Positions 1-7,313 of a stretch of DNA of 33,750 nt are shown here, piece after piece. A program made the translations under genes and the position numbers. How positions within the stretch are numbered: the stretch's first letter is position 1; every line of letters starts with the position of its first letter. The notes under the pieces are model-generated. The model did not search any database, was not told the origin of the DNA, and worked only from the letters and a program-made list of their open reading frames with translations. Source of the DNA: an uncultured Oscillospiraceae bacterium (lineage in GTDB: Bacteria > Bacillota > Clostridia > Oscillospirales > Oscillospiraceae); assembly GCA_947632155.1 (NCBI GenBank), contig CANROF010000028.1, positions 1-33,750 of the forward strand. The letters run 5' to 3'.

Positions 1-3000
1 GGGGATGGGCTCATTTTTAACGGCCAGGAAAGAGGGGGCGCAGACGACTCCGGGATAAGCGTCCGTGTCCATGTCATCCTCAAACCCGTAGTAGAACAGG
101 ATGGGCTCTTCGAGCTTCTGGTAGCCCTCGGGGGCCTTGGTTTCTACCAGGATGTAGTAGTTACGCGGCTCAACTGCATTGCCGCTGATGGTGAAGCTTC
201 CGGTAGCGTCGGTTTCGTAGTTCCGCCAACTATCCTCGGTGTAAACGCTGTATGTCTTATTGCCGACGGTCATTTCCCCGGTTCCTGTAAGCTGAGAGTC
301 CTTGCTGCGAATGACGTATAAATCGAATTTTGCGCCCGCAAGAGACTTCTCACCGGTTTCGTCGGTCTTCTTGACTGTCAGCTCATAGGTGCTGCCGCTG
401 CCGGAGCCGTAAATTTTGCTCACGTTCAGCGTCTCACTGTAGCCGCTCTCAGACAGGGCCACGCCGTCGATCGAGGCCGTGTTGGAAACCGCAATGCCCG
501 GGCCTTTCTCCAGAATGATGGCGTCATAGGTTATCGTCAGGGCCATCTTGTCGGGGACCTTGAGCTTGAACTGGCTGCCCTCGGCGGGAAGAATTTCATA
601 ATCAACCTTCTCACCGGCGGCGTTCTTCACCTCGATGGTGTCCGTCCGGATCTCAAGGTTGGTGCTCGTGTCGGTGACGATCAGGTTTTCGTTCTCGGGG
701 TCGTAGTCCACGCCCTCGGGGTTTATCGCTATGGTGAATCTCAGGAGGTTCGCGTCCTCCTGCACCTGCTCGGCCTTCTTGGTGAGCTTGGCGGGGTAGT
801 ACTCGATTGTCTTATCCGCAGACCAGTGTTTGATCTCTTTGTCTTTAATCTCGGCGTGGTTGTTCACCGGGACAGGATCGCTGGCCGTAGCGTGTTCCTT
901 CAGCCACTCATCAGTTGCCTTCAGAGTGTAGTGGAACTCGAGCGACGTCATATCACTGCCTACGAACCAGTTGAGCAGCTCGGAGTTTTCGCTATCACCA
1001 CTCATGTCTTGGAAAGCAGCCAAAGACACGCAGATATTATTCTCGTTGTCCAACGGGCTGCCACATTTGAGTGTATGAAATTTCTGTTCGTTATACTGTC
1101 CGAATGCAACGGCGTACAGGCTTCCATTTACATACTCCCAACCCGCGGGCAGCTCGTCGTAAAACACCGCCTGCATACTATGGGAATACATATTGTCGAA
1201 GTCCCACTGATATATCTTTAGATCATAATACCACTCTGTCACCACATCGTGAAAATACTTTTTGACGGTGCTGTCGGTGGTGTTGATGGTGACGGTGTAG
1301 TCGATGGTGCCTTCTTCCTTGTTCAGCTCGCCGGTCTTGGTCATCGTCTCGATGTTGTTGAAGAACACCGAGTAGCCGGGGAAATAGCCGCCGTAGCGGA
1401 GGTTGACGTTGTTGGTGATTCCTGCCTTCAGAACTTCCTCCGGGGTCCGCTCCAGATCAGTCGTAATCGTCCTGTCTGTAGTATATTCATACTGGTGAAG
1501 CGTCATCGGGTCTGTTGCGGACATATCCAGGTCGTACTCGGTGATGATGAGCCGGTCCGTTTCGTACTCCCATGTGCCCCAGTCTCCCCAAGTTTCGCCT
1601 GGTTCGCCGAAGATGATGTACAGGCTCTTTTGGTCAAAGTAATAGAGGTAATTATCCTGGCTGGAAGAGTCGTATCCCTCCACCTTATTCCAGCCGTCGT
1701 ACTGATAGCCTTCCAGCTCCACGGCCTCGCTCCTGAGCTCCTGCATATCCGCGATCTTATCGGAGGCAGAGGTGGAATCGCCCCAGTCGAACCAGTCCGG
1801 CACGTCCACGGCGCTGACCGTCAGATTCTTGACCTTGCCGCCGAACTCCGAGAGATACCAATTCTCGCCGTTGTACTCCGTATACATATCGTCGTAGATA
1901 TTGAGGGGGGTCCACTTACCGGCGGGGACCACCGTGTAAAGTGTGTAGTGCAGGGTCTTGGTAGCCTCGCTGTAGCTCTGGTCCTTGCACACCACGCCGT
2001 GGCCGGCAGGGGAGACGCGGAATTCGAAGTTGTCGGTATCCTGCTCCTCCACGGGGATGTCCGTCTCTGTGCCAGAGTGGTCCGGGGCCTCGACCGGCAT
2101 ATATCCGGTGAAGGTGGCAACGTTCTGGACGTTGGCCCAAAGGTGGAGGTTGGGTTTGGTCACATTCGCTGCGTAGGTGTAGGTGACGTACAGCACGTCG
2201 CCCTCCTGCAGGGGATCGCTGATCTTTACCTGGAAGGCCTTGCCCTGGGGATTATTCAGGCCGCCCTCCGTCTCTTCATAATTGTAGCCGCTGCCTGCTG
2301 TCAGGGTTTGCTTTTCGCTGCCCCGCTCGAGCGTAACGGTGACATTGTTCGGTCCCGCCAGCTCGAATGCGCTGTTCTGGGGTGGTGTGAGAACGTCCTT
2401 GATCGTCGCGTCGTAAAGCTTGCCGTGCTCCACGGTTACCTTCACGGTGTATGAAAGGGTGCCGCCGGTATGGTCCTCGTACTCCGTATAAACGCCGTTC
2501 TTTTCCACCTTGACCCGGGGCTGGTCCGTGACCTCAAAGGTGAAGTCCTTGCCCGCGCCGCCGAAGTTATCGCCAACGCTGCCGCTGCCGTCGGATTTTT
2601 GAGCCGTGGCCTCCATGTCGAAGGACAACGTGACGTCATTGGAGCTTTTAAATGCCTCGCGGGCCTCCTCGGGGAGGGTTATCGTGAGCTTTCCGCTCTC
2701 GTCAACGGAGTACTGCAACTTATAGTCTTTTTCGCTAATAGTAACAACTATGGTATCTTCCTTGGAATCCATCTTAAAGAAGCCGGGGAACTGATAGGTC
2801 AGGGTCCCCTCGGTGGAGAACTGGAGGCCCTGGAGGCCGTCCTCACCAAACTCGATGTGGATTTTGTATTTCTCGCCGACCTGAAGCTTGCCGTCCTTGA
2901 TCTCATTCCCGTCTTTGTCGGTGATGGTGACACCTGTCACCATGTCCCAAATGTCGGACCTCTCATTGGATTTCTCGGTGCCCTCGCTTATAACGGCGAT

Positions 3001-3429
3001 GCCGCTGTTCTGGGCGTAGCAGGCGTCGGTGTGGGTGTGCTCCGGTTTTTCGCAGGTGAGGACAGTCTCGGTCTTGTAGCACTCGTCGGTGTGCCGGTGG
3101 CCCTGGGATTCCTCCAGCTCGCAGGTGAGGGTGCTGGTATAGCACGCGTCGGTGTGGGCGTGGCCCTCGGACTCCTCCAAGCCGCAGGTCAGGGCGCTTT
3201 CGGTGGTGTAGCAATCGTCCGTATGGGTGTGGCCGTCGGACTCCTCCTGTTCGCAGACAAGGGTCGTCTCGGTCTTGCAGCATTCGTCACCGTGGGTGTG
3301 CTCCTCAAGGCCGCAGACGGGCTCGCCCTCGCTGTCGGCCAGGGCGGAGGTGCCCAGCATACCGGCGCACATGGCCAGCACCAGGACAAACGCCAGGAGC
3401 CTCTTGGTGATGGGCTTTGTGTTTTTCAT
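1..3429 (-). CDS. Large Cna_B-type surface adhesin, C-terminus beyond the left edge
   Basis: The reading frame is open from the ATG at 3429 to base 1 (1143 codons, no stop), so the C-terminus and any sortase signal lie outside the window. An AAAGGAGAAG ribosome site precedes the ATG. Residues 1-31 form a signal peptide ending S-A-L-A. Residues 39-138 hold five Cys-x(4-7)-His-x-His-x-Asp-x-Cys units. A long stretch of beta-rich, adhesin-like modules follows, about residues 150-1000. A Cna_B/SpaA-type domain lies at about 1014-1115, with a candidate isopeptide lysine at K1020 or K1021 and the E-box glutamate E1096 in ETKAPEGY. Such proteins are wall-anchored adhesins or pilins in Gram-positive bacteria; the ligand cannot be predicted. 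GC content is visibly lower here, notably 900-1250, than in the sugar operon. Family call is strong; exact role is unknown. Confidence 0.85.
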   Translation of the reverse strand, partial: MKNTKPITKRLLAFVLVLAMCAGMLGTSALADSEGEPVCGLEEHTHGDECCKTETTLVCEQEESDGHTHTDDCYTTESALTCGLEESEGHAHTDACYTSTLTCELEESQGHRHTDECYKTETVLTCEKPEHTHTDACYAQNSGIAVISEGTEKSNERSDIWDMVTGVTITDKDGNEIKDGKLQVGEKYKIHIEFGEDGLQGLQFSTEGTLTYQFPGFFKMDSKEDTIVVTISEKDYKLQYSVDESGKLTITLPEEAREAFKSSNDVTLSFDMEATAQKSDGSGSVGDNFGGAGKDFTFEVTDQPRVKVEKNGVYTEYEDHTGGTLSYTVKVTVEHGKLYDATIKDVLTPPQNSAFELAGPNNVTVTLERGSEKQTLTAGSGYNYEETEGGLNNPQGKAFQVKISDPLQEGDVLYVTYTYAANVTKPNLHLWANVQNVATFTGYMPVEAPDHSGTETDIPVEEQDTDNFEFRVSPAGHGVVCKDQSYSEATKTLHYTLYTVVPAGKWTPLNIYDDMYTEYNGENWYLSEFGGKVKNLTVSAVDVPDWFDWGDSTSASDKIADMQELRSEAVELEGYQYDGWNKVEGYDSSSQDNYLYYFDQKSLYIIFGEPGETWGDWGTWEYETDRLIITEYDLDMSATDPMTLHQYEYTTDRTITTDLERTPEEVLKAGITNNVNLRYGGYFPGYSVFFNNIETMTKTGELNKEEGTIDYTVTINTTDSTVKKYFHDVVTEWYYDLKIYQWDFDNMYSHSMQAVFYDELPAGWEYVNGSLYAVAFGQYNEQKFHTLKCGSPLDNENNICVSLAAFQDMSGDSENSELLNWFVGSDMTSLEFHYTLKATDEWLKEHATASDPVPVNNHAEIKDKEIKHWSADKTIEYYPAKLTKKAEQVQEDANLLRFTIAINPEGVDYDPENENLIVTDTSTNLEIRTDTIEVKNAAGEKVDYEILPAEGSQFKLKVPDKMALTITYDAIILEKGPGIAVSNTASIDGVALSESGYSETLNVSKIYGSGSGSTYELTVKKTDETGEKSLAGAKFDLYVIRSKDSQLTGTGEMTVGNKTYSVYTEDSWRNYETDATGSFTISGNAVEPRNYYILVETKAPEGYQKLEEPILFYYGFEDDMDTDAYPGVVCAPSFLAVKNEPIP
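3016..3315 (-). repeat. Five Cys/His-rich repeat units coding for the adhesin N-terminus
   Basis: Residues 39-138 of the adhesin contain five units of about 20-23 residues. Each has a Cys, an acidic linker, then His-x-His-x-Asp-x-Cys-Tyr. The first unit deviates (HTHGDECC) and lacks the Tyr. The repeats are degenerate at DNA level, so they look old rather than freshly expanded. Similar units occur next to the signal peptide of many Clostridia surface proteins (from memory); metal binding or disulfide cross-linking are both possible. Confidence 0.8.
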
Positions 3430-3535
3430 GGCTCTTCTCCTTTACAAATACCGCATGGGCGCCTTGCGCCCGCATCCAAAATATTCTCTGTCCCCGCCTC
3501 TGGGGTCCAAAAGGGGGGGACTACTCCCTTGGTTA

Positions 3536-3563
3536 ATTATAGGATATACCTCTTTTTGATCAA
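3536..3563 (-). promoter_or_regulatory. Candidate sigma-A promoter of the adhesin gene
   Basis: On the minus strand TTGATC (3558-3563) is followed after 16 bp by a perfect TATAAT (3536-3541). The predicted transcript would have a leader of about 100 nt before the ATG at 3429. That leader contains a small hairpin, GGGCGC/GCGCCC at 3457-3471. Confidence 0.6.
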
Positions 3564-3571
3564 ATGCAATA

Positions 3572-3605
3572 ACCAGTTAGGAAAAAAATCCTACCAGTTA
3601 GGAAA
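3572..3605. promoter_or_regulatory. LytTR-like direct repeat upstream of the adhesin promoter
   Basis: The 13-mer ACCAGTTAGGAAA occurs twice, at 3572-3584 and 3593-3605. The shared 9-mer CCAGTTAGG is separated by 12 bp, giving a period of 21 bp or two helical turns. This matches the layout of LytTR-domain response-regulator sites such as those of AgrA and VirR. The repeats lie just upstream of the -35 box at 3558-3563 but point away from it. No LytTR regulator is in the window. Confidence 0.5.
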
Positions 3606-3630
3606 TGGAGGGGCCCAAAAGGGGCAAAAC

Positions 3631-3651
3631 GGGCCGCCAGAGAGGCGGCCC
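3631..3651 (-). terminator. Probable intrinsic terminator of the ECF gene
   Basis: A perfect 8-bp inverted repeat GGGCCGCC/GGCGGCCC encloses a 5-nt loop. On the minus strand it is followed by GTTTTGCCCCTTTT. It sits 55 bp beyond the ECF stop codon and before the adhesin promoter, so it should insulate the two genes. The T-tract is interrupted, so strength is uncertain. Confidence 0.6.
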
Positions 3652-3705
3652 GCAGGCTGATATTGGGATTTTTGAAGGGTCCGGCGGGGATGGGGCCGGC
3701 CTGTG

Positions 3706-4302
3706 TTACTTTTCCCGGCGGTTCTCCGGCGGGGCGTAGAGCATACGGGATTTTTTCAGGGCAGGCTTCAGGGCCGGATAGAGCAGCGCCGCGCAGACCG
3801 TGGCGATGACGCCGTTGGCCAGGGTGGTGGGGAGCTTCACCGACAGCGTCTCCACGACGGACACCTGCCAGGTAAAGCCCCGGACCAGGACGCCGGACAG
3901 GATGTTTTTCGTCACGTACAGCACGCAGTAGGTCAGCGTCCCGGCGAGGCCCGCCAGCCACGTGCGCAGGTTCTCCCGGCCGAAGCGGAGCTTGTGCATG
4001 ACGAGCCCCGCCGCGAAGGTCATGAGGAACTTATTTATGAACGTCATCCAGAAATCCGCCGCCCAGGTGGGGTCCATCAGGTCCACCAGGGCGTTGCCCA
4101 GCCCCGCGGCCAGCCCGCCGGTGAGCGGCCCGAAAAGCAGCGCCGAGAGGATGCACATGGCGTTGCCCACGGACAGCGCCGTCCGCCCCAGAGGACTGGG
4201 GATGGGGATGCTCACAAATTTGGTCAGCACGAATATGGCCGCCGCCAGCACGCCGATAAGCGTTATGTTCCGTATGGTGAAAAACGTCTTCTTCTCCGGC
4301 AT
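3706..4302 (-). CDS. ECF transporter S component (substrate-binding membrane subunit)
   Basis: This 198-residue, strongly hydrophobic protein has about five or six membrane segments. It has the length and N-terminal pattern of energy-coupling-factor S components: a basic start, then a helix ending in a Pro-rich IPIPSPLGRTALSVGN segment, then a Gly-rich helix LLFGPLTGGLAAGLGNAL. S components bind a vitamin or other micronutrient and dock onto a shared EcfA/EcfA'/EcfT module, which is not in the window. The substrate cannot be read from the sequence. The ATG at 4302 follows GGGAGG by 9 bp. It has its own promoter and terminator, so it is probably not part of the sugar operon. The leader is too short (about 35 nt) for a riboswitch. 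Confidence 0.8.
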   Translation of the reverse strand: MPEKKTFFTIRNITLIGVLAAAIFVLTKFVSIPIPSPLGRTALSVGNAMCILSALLFGPLTGGLAAGLGNALVDLMDPTWAADFWMTFINKFLMTFAAGLVMHKLRFGRENLRTWLAGLAGTLTYCVLYVTKNILSGVLVRGFTWQVSVVETLSVKLPTTLANGVIATVCAALLYPALKPALKKSRMLYAPPENRREK

Positions 4303-4342
4303 TTTCCGGTCCTCCCTTATCCGTTCGTTTCGGTATAAGGGT

Positions 4343-4370
4343 ATTATAGCGCCTTCTGATATTATTTAAA
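4343..4370 (-). promoter_or_regulatory. Candidate promoter of the ECF gene
   Basis: On the minus strand TTTAAA (4365-4370) is followed after 16 bp by TATAAT (4343-4348). The -35 match is weak but the -10 box is perfect. It lies in the 100-bp gap between the esterase stop and the ECF start. A weak AT-rich hairpin (AGAAAA/TTTTCT, about 4376-4394) in the same gap may end the esterase operon. Confidence 0.4.
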
Positions 4371-4402
4371 TGCCCAGAAAAGAATAATTTTCTATGGTCA
4401 GT

Positions 4403-5233
4403 TCAGGCCAGCGTCTCCGCCAGCCACTCCCGGGCGGAGGGAAGCCACCCGCTGTTCCGGGCGGCGGCGGGGGTCAGGGCGTTGTTGGTCTGCGCGTCCG
4501 CCGTGGCCAGGCCGTGGACGCCCTGGGGGTAGATGTGCAGCTCCATGGGCACGCGGGCACGCGACAGGGCCATGGCGTAAAGCAGGGAGTTCTCCACGGG
4601 GACGTTGCCGTCCGAGGCCGTATGCCACAAAAAGGTGGGGGGCGTCTTGTCCGTCACCAGCTTTTCGCAGGAGAATCTGGCGGCGGCCTCCCCCTCCGGG
4701 TACGCGCCCAGCAGGTATTCAAAGCTCTTTTTGTGGGAAAACGCCGGGTCCGTGGTGATCACCGGGTAGCACAGCACCGAGGCCGCCGGCCGGTGGGCCC
4801 GGGGGAAGCGGGCCCGGACCTCCGGCCAGTCCCGGGCGCCCACGTAGTGGGCCGCCAGGTGTCCCCCCGCCGAAAAGCCCATGACCGCCGTCCGGCCCAG
4901 GTCACAGTGGAGCCTGCCGGCGTTTTGCTCCATCCAGTCGAAGGCGGCGGCCACCTCCAAAAGCTGCGCCGGGAACCGGTGGGGCGCCACCGAGTAGGTC
5001 AGCACGAAGACGTTGAAGCCCGCCGGCAGAAAGTGGAAGGCCACGGGCTCCGCCTCCCGCCCGCTGCACATCATGTAGGCCCCGCCGGGGCAGATCAGCA
5101 GGCACGGGCGCCTTTGGTCCTCCCGGCGCAGCTCCGCCAGGTTGTCGGGCAGGTAGAGGGTGAGGAGCGGGTCGCGCCCGTCCTCCCCGGTAAACGGGTA
5201 GAAATCTTTTAAATGGACGGTTTCGTAAAGCAT
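4403..5233 (-). CDS. Alpha/beta-hydrolase, carbohydrate-esterase-like
   Basis: The 276-residue product has the alpha/beta-hydrolase fold of bacterial acetyl esterases and acetylxylan-esterase-like proteins. The oxyanion-hole segment CPGGAY is at residues 48-53. The nucleophile elbow GFSAGGH puts the catalytic Ser at 121, the acid is probably Asp208 (TASDGNVP) and the base His240 (GVHG). There is no signal peptide, so it should act in the cytoplasm. It is the last gene of the main operon and starts 1 bp after the stop of the GH42-like gene, so the two are translationally coupled. It probably removes acetyl or other acyl groups from imported oligosaccharides; the substrate is inferred from context only. 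Confidence 0.82.
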   Translation of the reverse strand: MLYETVHLKDFYPFTGEDGRDPLLTLYLPDNLAELRREDQRRPCLLICPGGAYMMCSGREAEPVAFHFLPAGFNVFVLTYSVAPHRFPAQLLEVAAAFDWMEQNAGRLHCDLGRTAVMGFSAGGHLAAHYVGARDWPEVRARFPRAHRPAASVLCYPVITTDPAFSHKKSFEYLLGAYPEGEAAARFSCEKLVTDKTPPTFLWHTASDGNVPVENSLLYAMALSRARVPMELHIYPQGVHGLATADAQTNNALTPAAARNSGWLPSAREWLAETLA

Positions 5234-5234
5234 C

Positions 5235-7298
5235 TTACTTCCTCAAAAAGACGGCCTTGTGGCCGTACAGGGTCCCCGCGAAGGGGGCCGTTCCAAGGGC
5301 CCGCGAGAAGGGCTCCTCCGGTGTGAAATCGTAGGGCGTGTGGTTTATATAGAGGACGCCGTTTTCAAAGGGGACCCGCTCGATGCCGCGGCGGACGCCG
5401 CCGGAAAGGCCAAGCTCCGTCACCCACGCCTCCACCGGCGTGCGCCGGAGCACGGTGACGGGGTACTGGGCGCGCCTTCCGTAGGCCGCGGGCACGGGCT
5501 TCTGGGGACGCTCGCAATAGCAGCGGCCCAGGTCCAGACCCGCCAGGTACACCCTGCCCCGGCCCAGCGTTTTTACGGCCAGGGCGGGCTTTCCGTCCCC
5601 GCACCAGTACGCCAGGGGCCCGGCGTTTTCGAAGGTCACGTAACACTCAGAAAAGTCCGTCACCTCTTCCTCCCAGGCGAAGGAATCCGGGGCGTGGGGC
5701 AAGACCCGGACGCCGAAGATCTCCTGGAGCCCGCAGGACGCCCCGGCGATGACCGTCCCGCCGTTTTTCACGAATTCCAGAAGCGCCGCCTCCAGCGCCG
5801 GGTCCGGAAGATACCTGTACCAGGGGTCCGCCGGGAGGATCACGAGCTTATACTCCCCCAGCGCTCCCACGGCGATCTGCGACCGGTCCAGGATGTCGGC
5901 GTTTATGCCCAGGTCCGTGAGCTGCTGATAATAGCCCAGCGCGTCGTTCCGGCCGGCCCGGAAGCACGCCTCATGGAGCCGCCGGTCCTCCATGGTAAAG
6001 GACGCGCAGGGGAAGACGATGGCCGCCGTCTTTTCGGATACGCGCCTGCCGGAGACTTCCCGGACGGCGGCGAACCAATCGAGGCCCTCCTTCACCGATC
6101 TTTTACGGTCCGCGTCCCACTTGGCGAAGTTCCCGCCGTCGTCCAGGCCGCTGTAGCCGTAGAAAAACATGTCCGTGGCCCCGGCGCCGAGGCAGGAGGC
6201 CATGGCCTCGGCGGGGGTGACATACCCGTAGATGTCGTTAAAGAGATACCGCCCCAGGAAAAGCCCCGCCGTCAGGTCCGGCGTCCGGGAGGCGCTGCGC
6301 AGAATGGCGTTCTCAAAGGAGACGGCATAGCAGTTGGCCTCGCCGCAGGCGTCGGCGGGGAGGGTGTAGAACGAGGGGCAGTCCAGGTACTTCCCCAGCC
6401 GCCAGATGTCCAGCCCCCGCCCGCTTATCTCCACCCAGTCGGTGAGGAAATACTTCCACTGGGAGAGGCAGTCATATAAATAGATGTTGGGGATCCGGGC
6501 CCGGACGCCGCGGGTCAGCTCCGCGTAGAAGCGCTCCAGCATGTCCTGCCGGAAGAGCATGTTGTCCCGGTGCATCCGCATCCTCGCGGTCATCCCGCCG
6601 GCGGCGTAGTCCGCGGCGGTGAGCTCCGGCCAGAGGGCGGGCATATCCAGCGCCTCAAAGCTCTCCGCGCTCATGCCGTACTCGCTGTTCAGAGCGTCGA
6701 TGCCGCCGTACTTATCGGCGAGCCAGTCAAGATACACCCGGCGGCCGTCCTCGTCGAAGGAGGGCATCAGCGCGGGGCTGTGGTAAAAATAGCAGGGAGT
6801 GCGCCTTTCGCCGTTTTCGTCCGCCGCCGCGGCCCGGTGCTCCCCCGCCAGCTTTTCGTAGAGGTTTACGGTGTGCTCCACCATGGCCTCCGTCTGCGCC
6901 CGGTCCCAGTGCCTGTAGCCCCGGAGGGGCTTTCCGTCCCGGCCCACGACGGGGTTTATTATGTCGGGGCGGCTGTCCCGGATGTGGGGATAGAGGTTGT
7001 CGCCGTTGTAGAAGAGGGTGAGAAAGTCCACTCCCATCCCGTTCCGGGCGCACTCCTCCACCATGTACCGCTGCATGGCCACATACTCCGACTCCCGCCC
7101 CGTGGCGAAGAAGGCGGTGAAGTCCTCCCAGAGCTTGGAATCCAGGATAACGGCGTTAAAGCCCATGCCGGCGATCTCCCGCATCCCCTCCCGGACCAGG
7201 TCCCGGCGGGAATAATAGGGCTCAAAAAAGTTGCCGAACCACAGGGCAAAATACGGCCTGTCCCTGCCGCCGGTACAGTCCTCCTTACTGAACAACAA
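5235..7298 (-). CDS. GH42-like glycoside hydrolase with a diverged active site
   Basis: This 687-residue cytoplasmic protein has a clan GH-A TIM barrel at about residues 15-400. The segment WLADKYGGIDALNSEYG (192-208) is typical of GH42 beta-galactosidases. A Rossmann-like, trimerisation-type domain follows at about 420-550 and a beta-rich tail after it. In GH42 an Asn-Glu pair carrying the acid/base lies shortly before that segment; here the place reads FYHSPALMPS (171-180) without it. Glu329 in SFENA may be the nucleophile. Activity and substrate are therefore uncertain. TTG at 7298 is the likely start, preceded by GGAGGG with 6-bp spacing. The gene lies 15 bp after the GH38 stop and 1 bp before the esterase. 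Confidence 0.7.
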   Translation of the reverse strand: MLFSKEDCTGGRDRPYFALWFGNFFEPYYSRRDLVREGMREIAGMGFNAVILDSKLWEDFTAFFATGRESEYVAMQRYMVEECARNGMGVDFLTLFYNGDNLYPHIRDSRPDIINPVVGRDGKPLRGYRHWDRAQTEAMVEHTVNLYEKLAGEHRAAAADENGERRTPCYFYHSPALMPSFDEDGRRVYLDWLADKYGGIDALNSEYGMSAESFEALDMPALWPELTAADYAAGGMTARMRMHRDNMLFRQDMLERFYAELTRGVRARIPNIYLYDCLSQWKYFLTDWVEISGRGLDIWRLGKYLDCPSFYTLPADACGEANCYAVSFENAILRSASRTPDLTAGLFLGRYLFNDIYGYVTPAEAMASCLGAGATDMFFYGYSGLDDGGNFAKWDADRKRSVKEGLDWFAAVREVSGRRVSEKTAAIVFPCASFTMEDRRLHEACFRAGRNDALGYYQQLTDLGINADILDRSQIAVGALGEYKLVILPADPWYRYLPDPALEAALLEFVKNGGTVIAGASCGLQEIFGVRVLPHAPDSFAWEEEVTDFSECYVTFENAGPLAYWCGDGKPALAVKTLGRGRVYLAGLDLGRCYCERPQKPVPAAYGRRAQYPVTVLRRTPVEAWVTELGLSGGVRRGIERVPFENGVLYINHTPYDFTPEEPFSRALGTAPFAGTLYGHKAVFLRK

Positions 7299-7313
7299 GT
7301 CGATCCCTCCGTA

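Noticed and set aside
1249-3660. Two plus-strand frames of about 400 codons (1249-2454 and 2470-3660)
   Set aside because: They lie opposite the adhesin, which is continuous on the minus strand with a signal peptide and ribosome site; the second also runs through the adhesin promoter.
4303-4402. Possible riboswitch ahead of the ECF gene
   Set aside because: The candidate promoter leaves a leader of only about 35 nt, too short for known vitamin riboswitches, and no conserved motif is visible.
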